A stretch of DNA of 64,000 nucleotides from Pseudomonas sp. GD04091 (GCF_029836165.1 NZ_JAOEBG010000006.1:124001-188000), one strand, 5' to 3'. Positions 45,513 through 55,651 are shown, counted from the first letter of the stretch. The notes: generated from the sequence alone by a model not told the origin. Numbers and translations are program-made.

Positions 45513-45959
45513 GCGCGCGAGAGCAGCTTGCCGTTCCTGGTTTTACGGGGCTTTCGGCCAGCGGTTTGTCGATGTTTGCTTTCGGCCAGAACCCTTCGGC
45601 CGATTCACTTATGAACACCGGGGTGGCCGCTTTCGACCCATAGCGATCCTAAGCTGAGAGCAGCAAACGACCAGAAGCAGCCCTTCGCCCAAGGCAGCTA
45701 CCGACCAGTAGCGACGCGTAGTTGCGGAAAAATAAATCCGTCCCCTTTTCGCTCCTTTTCGCTCTTTTCGCTCCTTTTCGCTCAAACAGCGGCTATCGAT
45801 CGATAGCTGCTGATTGAAGAGGGTTGGCAATTAGCCGACGCATTTAAACGAGCTCCTTCGACGAAACGGTCACCTCATGACCATTTATACATCCTTGATG
45901 CAAAGACGAAGGCATGCAGCCTGCCGATGCTGCGCCATAAGACTGTGTGGTGTAGACCT
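45513..45959. other. repeat-rich non-coding region after the ars operon
   Basis: No convincing gene is seen. It holds a minus-oriented remnant of the 32-bp repeat (GGAAAAATAAATCCGTCCCC, 45726-45745), a tract of CTCCTTTTCG repeats to 45782, and a near-perfect 26-bp palindrome at 45787-45812. Short ORFs here have no ribosome binding sites. Confidence 0.65.
45787..45812. repeat. 26-bp palindrome
   Basis: CAGCGGCTATCGATCGATAGCTGCTG is self-complementary apart from one G:T pair. It sits between two repeat remnants. Function unknown; it could be a hairpin terminator for arsH or a transposition mark. Confidence 0.6.
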
Positions 45960-46240
45960 TCACAGATCCCCTTCAGCGGTTTGGGTTGAGCACTTCGAAG
46001 TATGGCGCCTCTTCAAGACCTCGTTCAGCTCCACGCCAATCTTTACGATCAGATGCTGAATACGGTCATGTTCTTTTTGCATGAATTCGCGAGCGTTTGC
46101 TTTACTAAATAATTTCCCTGCATAGAAGAACGACTCCAAGTACAGAGTCCACTTCTCTTCCCTCCTGCCGGTCGCGTCCTCGTTTAATTCTGAACGTACG
46201 ATACTACGGTGCTTTGACGTATAGGAACAATGGGAACAAT
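45960..46240 (-). pseudogene. truncated ORF ending at the repeat unit
   Basis: Reading the minus strand, an open frame of over 90 codons runs from the repeat unit at 46241 to a TGA at 45960-45962. It contains EEKWTLYLESFFYAGKLFSK and EHDRIQHLIVKIGVELNEVL. The composition looks like real helical protein, but there is no start codon until a Met 40 residues from the end. It is cut at the same repeat unit and in the same orientation as the toxin fragment at 14761-15009. Identity unknown. Confidence 0.45.
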
Positions 46241-46263
46241 GGGGACAGATTTATTTTTCACTC
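46241..46263 (+). repeat. partial copy of the 32-bp repeat unit
   Basis: GGGGACAGATTTATTTTTCACTC matches the plus-oriented repeat that flanks the RAYT gene 30 kb away, preceded by a short tandem AACAATGGG duplication. Confidence 0.75.
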
Positions 46264-46395
46264 TGCCTCGCGAGAAATTTAACTCTGGCCCTGCCCGTTT
46301 TCTCTTGTTCAATCTCGAGCTTTCGCAATACGACGCTACGCCAGCCAAAGTGCGTCAGGGCGGTCACGAGCCGCCCATGCGCACGTCGCCATCAA

Positions 46396-46971
46396 TCAGA
46401 ACAGCCCACCCATGGTCAACGTCAAACCGCCCCCAGCTTGCACCCCGATGTTGAACCCGGCGGAGAAAATCACGCCCTTGGCCGAGCGCAACAGGCGCGG
46501 CAAGGTGTCCTGGGGCAGGATGGCGCCGCCCGCCCCCACTGCGGCGGTGCTCAGGATCAGCAGCTTGGGGTCCAGGCCGAACAGCACGCCCGAGCCGCTG
46601 CCACCGCCGACCAGGCCCAGCCCGCCTTCGAGGAATACGCAGCCACCTTTGAAATCATCGCGGACCAAGCCACGGCCAGCGACCGAGTCAGCCACCAGCA
46701 CCGTGCCGATCGCCGGGAAGTCTTCGTTCGCACCCACCGCGCCGACGCTCTTGCCGCGCACCAGCAGGTTGATCTTGCCAACGCGAGGAAGGCGCGCGCC
46801 TACGCCAACGCCGATACCGAGCGAGCCATAGCGAAACTGCTGTTCGGCCTTGCTGGGATCGGTCAGGGTCAGCAAGCCGCCGTTGGCGGCGGCGAACATC
46901 ACCGTCAGGCCGCCACCGCTGGCCGTCTTGTATTTCCAGTCGCTGACACTCAGGGGTAATGTGACTTGCAT
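46396..46971 (-). CDS. glycine-rich hypothetical protein
   Basis: This encodes 191 residues from ATG 46971, which is preceded by a perfect AAGGAGG ribosome binding site. The protein is rich in Gly, Ala and Val with short hydrophobic runs (GGLGLVGGGSGSGVLFG, LSTAAVGAGGAILPQ) and no classical signal peptide. It might associate with membranes or form a beta-rich barrel. I do not recognise the family. It is divergent from the DUF6124-DUF3077 pair. Confidence 0.65.
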   Translation of the reverse strand: MQVTLPLSVSDWKYKTASGGGLTVMFAAANGGLLTLTDPSKAEQQFRYGSLGIGVGVGARLPRVGKINLLVRGKSVGAVGANEDFPAIGTVLVADSVAGRGLVRDDFKGGCVFLEGGLGLVGGGSGSGVLFGLDPKLLILSTAAVGAGGAILPQDTLPRLLRSAKGVIFSAGFNIGVQAGGGLTLTMGGLF

Positions 46972-47307
46972 GTGAACCTCCTTGTATTGGCAGCGCCATC
47001 CGGCGCTGGCGAATCCGTATGCCCAGACCGCAAGCAGCATAGCAACCCGCTCATTGCCGAGCCTACGGCCATCGATCAGGACTGCGAACTGGAGACAGTT
47101 CCAGAACTTGTCTCTTGAACTGACGAACTTCGAGAGCCGGCAACAATCAGATTTGCCCACTTCCCTGTAGTCCATTTCCCAAACATACTTTTGCCGCATT
47201 TTTTCCGTTGCGAGCACCCTGACTGGGCCCTAGTCTCGCCAGGTCGTTGCACATCAACGACACAGCTTTGACAGGCTGCGACGAAAAATCGTGTATAGCC
47301 CCCTTAT

Positions 47308-47387
47308 GGCGGCTGTACGTGCGGGCACGCTCGCGTGCGCCGGAATTTTTCGATTTTCGCCGGTCTGTCAACCCACGTACAGCTGCC
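47308..47387 (+). ncRNA. candidate structured RNA leader (three-way junction)
   Basis: The outer stem GGCGGCTGTACGTG (47308-47321) pairs with CACGTACAGCTGCC (47374-47387) over 14 bp with one G:U pair. Inside lie the hairpin GCACGC-TC-GCGTGC (47325-47338) and a second hairpin from CCGGAA to TTCGCCGG (about 47340-47363). It ends about 50 nt before the DUF6124 start. The strand and function are inferred from position. Confidence 0.5.
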
Positions 47388-47438
47388 ACCCTTCTGTTTG
47401 ACAGCAGGCAGGTGACCGCATCATTGAGGAAAATCGTG

Positions 47439-47684
47439 ATGTTGAAGATCGTCCCCGACCCACCCCACAACCACCACTCCCTCGAAGACACCCTCATCCA
47501 GGCCACGGAATACGCCCTGTGCGCACAGACCGTGGCGCATCAGGCTGTTTTGCTGCATCCCAAGTCACCCGTGTCGATTCTGATCATGGCCGCGATGCAT
47601 GAAATGGAGGCGCTGCGGATGTTGCTCGAGTCAGCGTTGATTCAGGTGCAGATGCCATCGGCGGCGCCACAGACCCAACACTAG
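47439..47684 (+). CDS. DUF6124 family small protein
   Basis: This encodes 81 residues (MLKIVPDPPHNHHSLEDTLI) with a helical core and a MEALRMLLESALIQVQM tail, matching the small Pseudomonas DUF6124 proteins. GAGGA lies 8 nt upstream. It precedes a DUF3077 gene by 87 bp; the two are probably cotranscribed behind the structured element. Function unknown. Confidence 0.75.
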   Translation: MLKIVPDPPHNHHSLEDTLIQATEYALCAQTVAHQAVLLHPKSPVSILIMAAMHEMEALRMLLESALIQVQMPSAAPQTQH

Positions 47685-47771
47685 GCCGCAGACAGGTATT
47701 GCCTGGCCCATTCGCAGGAAAGCCCGCGAACGGGCCAGACCGGGCACCGACGACTTCAGGGAGATCGAGCA

Positions 47772-48041
47772 ATGAGCACAGACGACACCACGCCCCACAC
47801 CACCGTGGGCAAGACCAAGTTCTACCAGGGCGAAGGGCATACCGACGGGCTGTTCTGCATCGAGCCCGGGATCCCGTGCCAGCATGCGCGGGATCAGGCT
47901 TCGGAGCTTATGGGGTGCGTACGCGACCTGACCATCACCGGGATCATGGAAGAGAAGCCACAGATGCTCTGGGCCGCGTATTACCTGAGTGCGCTGGCCA
48001 AGGCACTGATGGATGATGCGGAATTGGGGATGCGCCATTGA
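47772..48041 (+). CDS. DUF3077 family small protein
   Basis: This encodes 89 residues with the family pattern LFCIEPGIPCQHARDQASEL and YYLSALAKALMDDAE. The GGGAGA site lies before ATG 47772. A soluble helical protein, function unknown. The protein at 11146 in this window looks distantly related. Confidence 0.8.
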   Translation: MSTDDTTPHTTVGKTKFYQGEGHTDGLFCIEPGIPCQHARDQASELMGCVRDLTITGIMEEKPQMLWAAYYLSALAKALMDDAELGMRH

Positions 48042-48341
48042 GCCGGGCGTAGGCCAGGTGGGCCGTTCGCCGGCACAACTCCCAATCTGGGATTTGGCGA
48101 AGCGCCGTCCGAGGAGCCAGCTGATCGACTACGGCGATATCGGGCGTCGGCTGGCCAGCAAACATCAGGCAGTACGCGTGGCTTTCCTGATAGACTGCTG
48201 CGCTTTTTTCAAAGGGGCGGGATATGCCGCCCCAGCTTTCAAACGATTTGCTACATGCCCAATCCTGTTGCAGATTTTCAGCAACGACGGCCCGTGCATG
48301 CGCAAGATCGGTAGCAAGCGGCACCCAGCGAGAGACTCGAA
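48042..48341. other. intergenic region before dusA
   Basis: No gene is seen. It contains a perfect hairpin GGGGCGG-GATATG-CCGCCCC at 48214-48233, which may end the DUF3077 transcript or lie in the dusA leader. Confidence 0.5.
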
Positions 48342-49352
<1,011 letters not shown>

Positions 49353-49401
49353 GGGAACCTGGGGCGGGGTTGGCACTCGAAGGGAGAGCCTTTTACCGCA
49401 G

Positions 49402-49463
49402 GCCCCCGGCGCTGGTCGGGGGCTGCTTTGCAGCCCATCGCGGGGCAAGCCCCTCTCTACACG
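49402..49463. repeat. hairpin and REP fragment after dusA
   Basis: GCCCCC...GGGGGC (about 49402-49422) forms a hairpin, followed by a REP half (CATCGCGGGGCAAGCCCC). Probably the dusA terminator region. Confidence 0.55.
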
Positions 49464-49568
49464 GGATCTTGCCGCCAGCGAGGGGTTTCCCGAGACGCCT
49501 GCGACGGGCCTTGAGTGGCCGTCGGGGCTCGGGTAATGTCGAGTCATTGCACAGGACAGAGCACGCCC

Positions 49569-50495
49569 ATGACCTCCAAGCTGGAACAACTCAAGCAATT
49601 CACCACCGTGGTCGCCGACACCGGTGACCTGGACGCCATCACCCGCCTCAAGCCGGTCGACGCCACCACCAACCCGTCGCTGCTGCTCAAGGCCGCCGCC
49701 ATCCCGGGTTACGCCGACCTGCTCAAGCAGGTCAAGGCCGACGCCAAGGGCAATGTCGACCTGGCCTGCGACAAGTTCGCCGTGGCGGTGGGCTCGGGCA
49801 TTCTCAAGGTCATTCCAGGACGGATCTCCACCGAGGTGGACGCGCGACTGTCGTTCGACGAGCCGGCGCTGCTGAACAAGGCCCGCCAGCTGATCGGGCT
49901 GTATGAAGCCGCCGGCGTGCCGAAGGACCGCGTGCTGATCAAGCTCGCCTCCACCTGGGAAGGCATCCGCGCCGCCGAGCAACTGGAAAAGGAAGGTATC
50001 CAGACCAACCTCACCCTGCTGTTCTCCTTCGCCCAGGCCCAGGCCTGCGCCGATGCGGGGGTGTTCCTGATCTCGCCGTTCGTGGGGCGCATCTACGACT
50101 GGTACAAGAAGAGCACCGGCAAGGACTACGTCGGCGCCGAGGATCCGGGCGTGCAGTCGGTCACCCGCATCTACGACTACTACAAGACCAATGGCTACGA
50201 CACCGTGGTCATGGGCGCGAGTTTCCGCAATATCGGCCAGATCGAGCAGCTGGCCGGCTGCGACCGCTTGACCATCAGCCCTGAACTGCTGCAGCAGCTG
50301 TCCGACGACCAGGGCGAGCTGCCACGCCTGCTCAAGCCGGGCAACGCTGGCGAGGCCAAGCGACAGCTGAACGAGAGCCAGTTCCGCTGGGCAATGAACG
50401 AGGACGCCATGGCCACCGAGAAGCTGGCCGAAGGCATCCGTCAGTTCGCCCGGGACCAGGAGAAGCTGGAAGCCTTGATGGCTGACAAAGCCTGA
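49569..50495 (+). CDS. tal: transaldolase B type
   Basis: This encodes 308 residues, the typical TalB size. It transfers a dihydroxyacetone unit between sugar phosphates in the pentose phosphate pathway. The Schiff-base lysine is K125 in [20 protein letters not shown]-terminal [14 protein letters not shown] and the [10 protein letters not shown] tail fit. The start ATG 49569 gives the conserved [20 protein letters not shown]. Monocistronic, followed by REPs. Confidence 0.95.
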   Translation: MTSKLEQLKQFTTVVADTGDLDAITRLKPVDATTNPSLLLKAAAIPGYADLLKQVKADAKGNVDLACDKFAVAVGSGILKVIPGRISTEVDARLSFDEPALLNKARQLIGLYEAAGVPKDRVLIKLASTWEGIRAAEQLEKEGIQTNLTLLFSFAQAQACADAGVFLISPFVGRIYDWYKKSTGKDYVGAEDPGVQSVTRIYDYYKTNGYDTVVMGASFRNIGQIEQLAGCDRLTISPELLQQLSDDQGELPRLLKPGNAGEAKRQLNESQFRWAMNEDAMATEKLAEGIRQFARDQEKLEALMADKA

Positions 50496-50595
50496 TACAT
50501 CTCTGGCTTGATCGACGGGCGGTTAATGCAGAGCATTTGCCGCCCGTTTTCGTACCGGGCCCGCTGTCAGACAGCGCTGCAAGCATCACGCGCAC

Positions 50596-50685
50596 CCTGT
50601 GGGAGCGGGTTTACCCGCGAACACCGGCGCAGCCGGTGCCCGCCCCCGCGATACCTTCTTCGCGGGTAAACCCGCTCCCACAGGG
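50596..50685. repeat. REP inverted pair, GGGTTTACCC type
   Basis: CCTGTGGGAGCGGGTTTACC... (50596-50621) is complementary to 50659-50685, with a small CACCGGC...GCCGGTG hairpin between. It lies between tal and the phosphatase gene. Confidence 0.85.
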
Positions 50686-50724
50686 CCTGAGCCAGACCAC
50701 CCTCTCATGTTTTGCTCAAGATAG

Positions 50725-52584
50725 ATGACACCTACCTCGTCGCTCCCTCTCGTCCTCGCCGGCCCCATCCTGCGCCGCCTGGAACCCCAACGCCTGGCCA
50801 TCTGGCTGGTCGGCTCGCGACCGCTGCAACCCGAATTTCTCCTCGACCAGGCCGGCATCACTGCCACTGCGCGCTGCGAGGTGATCCCGATCGGCGAGCA
50901 CGCCTTCATCCACCTGCTGGACATCCACTTCGACCACCCGCTGCCGTGCAATACCGTGCTCGAGTACGACCTGCGCCTGAGCAACGGCCAGGGTATCGCC
51001 GGGTGGGCGCCGCACCTGCTCTACCCCGGCGCCAGCCGCCCGAACTTCGTGCTGCGTGAGCGCCTTGACCAACTGCTCCACGGCTCCTGCCGCAAGCCCC
51101 ATTACCCCTCGGTCGACGGCCTGCTCTGCGCCGACCGCCTGCTCGCCGCCGACCCGCCCCCCGAACAACGCCCGGCGCTGCTGATGATGACCGGCGACCA
51201 GGTGTATGCCGACGATGTCGCCGGCCCGATGCTGCGCGCCATCCACGAGCTGATCGAGCGCCTTGGGCTGTTCGACGAGGCGCTCGATGGCGCCCTGGTC
51301 GACAGTGGCGCCGAGCTCTACCGCCACCCGGCCTGCTACTACCACCGCGCCGATTTGCTGCCGGCCCAGGAAGGCAACGAAACCCTGCGCGAACGCTTCT
51401 TCGGCGGCAAGCGCAAGCCGATCTTCTCGTCCAGCAACGCCGACAACCACCTGGTGACCCTTGCCGAGGTCATGGCCATGTACCTGCTGGTCTGGTCACC
51501 GACGCCCTGGACGCTGGTGGCGATGGCCATGCCGACGGGGCTGACCGACGAGCGCCAGGGTCGCTACCGGCAGGAGCTGCCACTGATCGAGGCATTCCGC
51601 GACGGCCTTGGCCAGGTGGCACGGGTGATGGCGCACCTGCCCTGCCTGATGATCTTCGACGACCACGACATCACCGATGACTGGAACCTGTCGGCGCAGT
51701 GGGAACAGACTGCCTACGGCCATCCGTTCTCACGGCGCATCATCGGCAACGCCCTGCTCGGCTACCTGCTGTGCCAGGGCTGGGGCAACGATCCTGATGG
51801 CTGTGCGGCGCTGGTCGAGCGCTGTCGGCAAGTGGGCCACGCGCGGGACGAACTGGTCGGCGACCTGCTGCGCTTCCAGGGCTGGCAGTACGCGCTGCCC
51901 AGCGATCCACCGCTGCTGGTACTGGACACCCGCACCCGCCGCTGGCGCAGCGAAAGCAGCCTGGCCAAGCCTTCCGGCCTGCTCGACTGGGAGGCCCTGA
52001 GCGAGCTGCAGCAGGCGCTGCTCGATCATCCCTCGGCGATCGTCGTGTCGCCGGCGCCGATCTTCGGGGTCAAGCTGATCGAGACCGTGCAACGGGTGTT
52101 CAGCGCCCTGGGCTACCCGTTGCTGGTGGACGCAGAGAACTGGATGGCGCACCGGGGCGCGGCGCAGGTGATTCTCAACATCTTCCGCCATTCACGCACA
52201 CCGGGGCACTACGTGGTGTTGTCGGGGGACGTGCATTACTCGTTCGTCTACGAAGTGCTGATTCGCCACAGCCAGCGCAGCCCGCATCTGTGGCAGGTGA
52301 CCAGCAGCGGGATCAAGAACGAATTCCCCCGGCGCCTGCTGGATGTGCTCGACCGGCTCAACCGCTGGCTGTATTCCCCCCGCTCGCCGCTCAACTGGTT
52401 CACCAAGCGCCGGCAGATGGAAGTGGTGCCGCGCACGCCGAGCCGCAGCAAGGCTGGGGAACGCCTGTGGAATGGCGCGGGCCTGGGACAGGTGTTCTTC
52501 GATGAGCAGGGGCGGCCGGCACGGGTATTTCAGCTGAGTGCCGACGGGAGTGAGGCGACCGAGTTCGTGCCGAGGAATGATTAG
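50725..52584 (+). CDS. PhoD-like metallophosphatase family protein
   Basis: This encodes 619 residues with metallophosphatase motifs: LLMMTGDQVYADDVAGPML, MIFDDHDITDDWN and VVLSGDVHYSFVYEVLIRH. The order matches PhoD-type phosphodiesterases/phosphatases, which use an Fe/Ca-type metal centre. There is no signal peptide, so it may be cytoplasmic and the substrate is uncertain. ATG 50725 is the natural start. Monocistronic. Confidence 0.85.
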   Translation: MTPTSSLPLVLAGPILRRLEPQRLAIWLVGSRPLQPEFLLDQAGITATARCEVIPIGEHAFIHLLDIHFDHPLPCNTVLEYDLRLSNGQGIAGWAPHLLYPGASRPNFVLRERLDQLLHGSCRKPHYPSVDGLLCADRLLAADPPPEQRPALLMMTGDQVYADDVAGPMLRAIHELIERLGLFDEALDGALVDSGAELYRHPACYYHRADLLPAQEGNETLRERFFGGKRKPIFSSSNADNHLVTLAEVMAMYLLVWSPTPWTLVAMAMPTGLTDERQGRYRQELPLIEAFRDGLGQVARVMAHLPCLMIFDDHDITDDWNLSAQWEQTAYGHPFSRRIIGNALLGYLLCQGWGNDPDGCAALVERCRQVGHARDELVGDLLRFQGWQYALPSDPPLLVLDTRTRRWRSESSLAKPSGLLDWEALSELQQALLDHPSAIVVSPAPIFGVKLIETVQRVFSALGYPLLVDAENWMAHRGAAQVILNIFRHSRTPGHYVVLSGDVHYSFVYEVLIRHSQRSPHLWQVTSSGIKNEFPRRLLDVLDRLNRWLYSPRSPLNWFTKRRQMEVVPRTPSRSKAGERLWNGAGLGQVFFDEQGRPARVFQLSADGSEATEFVPRND

Positions 52585-52654
52585 GCAGGTGTGATGCGCG
52601 GGGATTCACAGGCCTCTTCGCGGTAAATCCGCGCAGGCCGGGACAGGCGCTGGA

Positions 52655-53137
52655 TCAGGTCCGCTCCAGCGCGCTCACCAGGTCATGGAACGCCTCGCGG
52701 TTGGAGTCGTTCAGCCCCATGAGGATCTTGTGCGCCTCGAGCACCTTGGAACGCACCACGTTCTCGTCCTGATCCTGGGAGGGCAGGTCGGTCAGGCATT
52801 CCGGGCATGGCACCGGGCGGTCGACGATGTTGAACACCTGATCGAAACCCATGGACTGCAACAGACGGGAGATGTCCGGGTTGGTGGTGACCACGGTCGG
52901 CAGCAGGCCGACTTTCTGCCGCGACAGGATCGACAGCTTGGCCAGCAGGCCGAGCGTGGTGCTGTCGATGCTTTCGGTTTCGGTCAGGTCGATGACGATG
53001 GCCGAGAAGTTCAGCGCGGTGAAAATCTTCTCGATCGTCGCATCCAGCGCCGAACACAGGGTCAGGCGCACTTCACCGACAAATTTCAGAACGAAGGTCC
53101 CGCTCTGTTCGGCGAACTGGATTCTACCGGTACTCAT
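52655..53137 (-). CDS. hsbA: HsbA anti-sigma factor antagonist (STAS domain)
   Basis: This encodes 160 residues. The STAS core is seen in FSAIVIDLTETESIDSTTLG, with S56 and S59 as candidate phosphorylation sites; from memory, P. aeruginosa HsbA is phosphorylated on Ser56. HsbA partner-switches between the anti-sigma factor FlgM and a diguanylate cyclase, tying motility to biofilm formation. It overlaps hsbR by 4 nt (ATGA). Confidence 0.88.
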   Translation of the reverse strand: MSTGRIQFAEQSGTFVLKFVGEVRLTLCSALDATIEKIFTALNFSAIVIDLTETESIDSTTLGLLAKLSILSRQKVGLLPTVVTTNPDISRLLQSMGFDQVFNIVDRPVPCPECLTDLPSQDQDENVVRSKVLEAHKILMGLNDSNREAFHDLVSALERT

Positions 53138-54318
53138 TCAAGGTTCCTGCTCAACACCAATAGGGCGATATCATCCGGCATCTCCCCAAGCGTAGCCAAT
53201 TCGAATCGTTGGCGCAGCCCCTCCAGGCTACCCCCCGCTTCCTTGACGATTTCCGGCAAGGTCGCTTCCTTATCTTTGAGTGTGTCCCCCGGCAAAAGGT
53301 CCAGAATGCCATCGGACATCAGGGTGAGGCTGAACTGCGGCGGCAATTCCAGCACCTCGTCCTGGTAGCTGGCCTCGTCGAACAGGCCAACCGGCAGGCC
53401 ACGGCCTTGCAGGTAACGAGCCTGGCCCGGGGTGTACAGCACGGGCAGCGGCAAGTGGCCGCCGACGCTGTAGGTCAGCAGGCCGGTTTCCTCGTCGATG
53501 ACACCACCGACCATGGTCACATGCTTGCCGAGCTTGCAGTTGATCAGCCCACGGTTGATGTGGCTGAGCACCTGCGAAGGCTTGAACTCACGCATCTTGC
53601 CGCCACGCTTGAATTCGAACAGCAGCCGCGTGGTCATGAACTTGAGCAGCACCGTGACGAACGCCGACGAGGCACCGTGGCCGGAGACATCCGCCAGGTA
53701 GAAGGCGATACGCCGCTCGTCCACGCGGAAGTAGTCGGCGAAGTCGCCAGACAGGTACAGCGAAGGGATGATCTGGTGCTCGAAGGCAAACTCGCCGACC
53801 ACCCAGGGGTTTTCCGGCAGCATGTTCATCTGAACCTGGCGCCCGGCGGTCTGGTCCTCCTGCAACAGGTGCAGGCTGGCCTCCAGTTCGCGGTTGGCGG
53901 CTTCGAGCTTGTCACGGTAGCGCTGGTTTTCCAGCACCAGGCGTGAGCGGTCCAGCGCGCGGCGCACCGAATGCTCGAGCACGGCGAGGTCTTCCAGGGG
54001 CTTGATCAGGTAGTCCGCCGCGCCCAGGCGCAAGGCTTCGACCGCGTCGCTCATGACGCCGGCACCGGACACCACGATCACCGGCAACTGCGGCGCGCGC
54101 TCGCTGACCCGGCGGATCAGTTCGAGGCCGCCCATCTGCGGCATGCGCAGATCGCAGATCACGAGGTCAGGCTGGTGTTCTTCGAAGACCTGGAGGCCCT
54201 GCTGGCCATTGCTGGCCTGGAGGACACTGAAGCCGCTGTCTTCCAGATAGGCGGCGAGGCTGGCACGAACCACGTCGTCGTCATCGATGATCAGCAGCGT
54301 TGCACTGGTTTTCTGCAT
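53134..54318 (-). CDS. hsbR: HsbR response regulator with PP2C phosphatase domain
   Basis: This encodes 394 residues. An N-terminal receiver domain has D56 in LVICDLRMPQMGG and K at DYLIKPLED; a coiled-coil follows (residues 130-160, LVLENQRYRDKLEAANRELE). The C-terminal PP2C-type domain has SGDFADYF and LADVSGHGASSAFVTVLL. In P. aeruginosa HsbR switches between HsbA kinase and phosphatase states under control of HptB. It is first in the hsbR-hsbA pair. Confidence 0.9.
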   Translation of the reverse strand: MQKTSATLLIIDDDDVVRASLAAYLEDSGFSVLQASNGQQGLQVFEEHQPDLVICDLRMPQMGGLELIRRVSERAPQLPVIVVSGAGVMSDAVEALRLGAADYLIKPLEDLAVLEHSVRRALDRSRLVLENQRYRDKLEAANRELEASLHLLQEDQTAGRQVQMNMLPENPWVVGEFAFEHQIIPSLYLSGDFADYFRVDERRIAFYLADVSGHGASSAFVTVLLKFMTTRLLFEFKRGGKMREFKPSQVLSHINRGLINCKLGKHVTMVGGVIDEETGLLTYSVGGHLPLPVLYTPGQARYLQGRGLPVGLFDEASYQDEVLELPPQFSLTLMSDGILDLLPGDTLKDKEATLPEIVKEAGGSLEGLRQRFELATLGEMPDDIALLVLSRNLE

Positions 54319-54591
54319 GTGGGCGAACGGCGCCAGATTCTGGGGTTGGCGTAGCGACTGTGAATCGACAGACCGCTACTGGAAGAATGCTCTATAGCCA
54401 CTCTACTCTTTGAGTTGTAGGACAAGAAAACTGGTCCGGCAAATAGCAGAGGTGCCCTGTAAGGCGCAGACGGTACTCCCATCCGCCTGGCGTTTCAAGC
54501 ACGGGAAGGTAGACTTCCCTGCACTTTACAGGGCAAATCACCCGGCGTTATAAGAAAGGCGACCAGCGCAACCTGATGAAAGGATGCAAGC

Positions 54592-54891
54592 ATGTCCCAA
54601 CCCCCCGTGGATTACAGCGAAAAACGCGATTTCATTCGCATGCGCATCGACACCGAGGTCACCCTGCTGCACGAGGGCCAGGTGATCAGCGCGGTGTGCC
54701 TGGACCTCTCCAGCAGCGGCATGCAGGTCCAGGCGCCGCAGCGGTTCCAGGTTGGCGACCGCGTCGAGGTGCGCATCGACTCCGACCACCCTGCCCTCAA
54801 GGGCCTGCATGCCAGCACCGAGGTGGTGTGGATCGCCGACCAGCCGGGCGGCGCGCAGAAGTTCGGTTTGCGCATCCTGGCCATGCATTGA
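54592..54891 (+). CDS. PilZ domain c-di-GMP binding protein
   Basis: This encodes a 99-residue stand-alone PilZ domain with R12 and R16 in EKRDFIRMRID (RxxxR) and D38-x-S40-x-x-G43 in LDLSSSGMQ. These bind cyclic di-GMP. The target is unknown. It is next to the Hsb genes, which also act in motility/biofilm control, a possible functional link. Confidence 0.9.
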   Translation: MSQPPVDYSEKRDFIRMRIDTEVTLLHEGQVISAVCLDLSSSGMQVQAPQRFQVGDRVEVRIDSDHPALKGLHASTEVVWIADQPGGAQKFGLRILAMH

Positions 54892-54900
54892 TCTGTTACG

Positions 54901-54930
54901 AAAAAGGCGACCCGAGGGTCGCCTTTTTTC
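54901..54930. terminator. bidirectional intrinsic terminator
   Basis: AAAAA-GGCGACCC-GA-GGGTCGCC-TTTTTT is an 8-bp GC-rich stem flanked by A and T runs. It serves both the PilZ gene and the convergent MlaA-like gene. Confidence 0.92.
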
Positions 54931-54943
54931 ACAGCCATGCCGA

Positions 54944-55651
54944 TCAGAAGTCGTCTTCGACCTGCCCGTCCTTGACCTTGAACTCGCGGTTCTGCAGGTA
55001 GGCGTTGCGCAGGAAGATGTACTTGTCGCCCTGCATCAGTTTTTCCACCGACAGCAGGCTGGCGCGGGTGTCGATCACGTCCACGGCGAAGATCGAGTTG
55101 CGCGTGGGCACGTGGTCGATATAGCGGTAGGGTTCGGTGTAGGTGTCCGGGTACTTGGCCAGGCCATCACGCACGGTGCTCGGGCCAAGGAACGGGATGA
55201 CCACGTACGGCCCGCTGGGCACGCCCCAGTAGCCGAGGGTCTGGCCGAAGTCTTCATCGTTGCGCTGCAGGCCCATCTTGGTGCCGACGTCGAAGAAACC
55301 GCCCAGGCCGAAGGTGGTGTTGACGATCAGCCGCGCCGTGTCGACACCCGCCGCATGGGGCTTGAGCTGCAGCACGTTGTTGGCCAGGTTGGTGACGTCG
55401 CCCAGGTTGCGGAAGACGTTGTGGATGCCATCCTCGAGGAACTGCGGGGTGACGAACTGGTAGCCCTGGGCCAGCGGCTTGAGGGCATAGGTGTCGAGAA
55501 CATCGTTGAACCTGAAGATCGGTCGGTTGACCGACTCCCACGGATCCTCCTCGGTGGCCGCCTGGGTAGCTGCCACGGGCGCCAGCAGCAAGCTGGCGCA
55601 GACACAGGCCTGGGTGACTCGCTCGATCACTCCGGCACCGATCCTACGCAT
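54944..55651 (-). CDS. MlaA/VacJ-like phospholipid transport protein
   Basis: This encodes 235 residues with an N-terminal signal (VTQACVCASLLLAPVAATQA) and the conserved MlaA core DPWESVNRPIFRFNDVLDTY, followed by LNFGLG/PFLGPSTVRD segments. In Gram-negative bacteria MlaA sits in the outer membrane and removes mislocalised phospholipid with the Mla system. Unlike typical MlaA there is no lipobox Cys at the cleavage site, so this copy may be non-lipidated. ATG 55651 has a GGAG site. Divergent from the PhnX-like gene. Confidence 0.85.
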   Translation of the reverse strand: MRRIGAGVIERVTQACVCASLLLAPVAATQAATEEDPWESVNRPIFRFNDVLDTYALKPLAQGYQFVTPQFLEDGIHNVFRNLGDVTNLANNVLQLKPHAAGVDTARLIVNTTFGLGGFFDVGTKMGLQRNDEDFGQTLGYWGVPSGPYVVIPFLGPSTVRDGLAKYPDTYTEPYRYIDHVPTRNSIFAVDVIDTRASLLSVEKLMQGDKYIFLRNAYLQNREFKVKDGQVEDDF

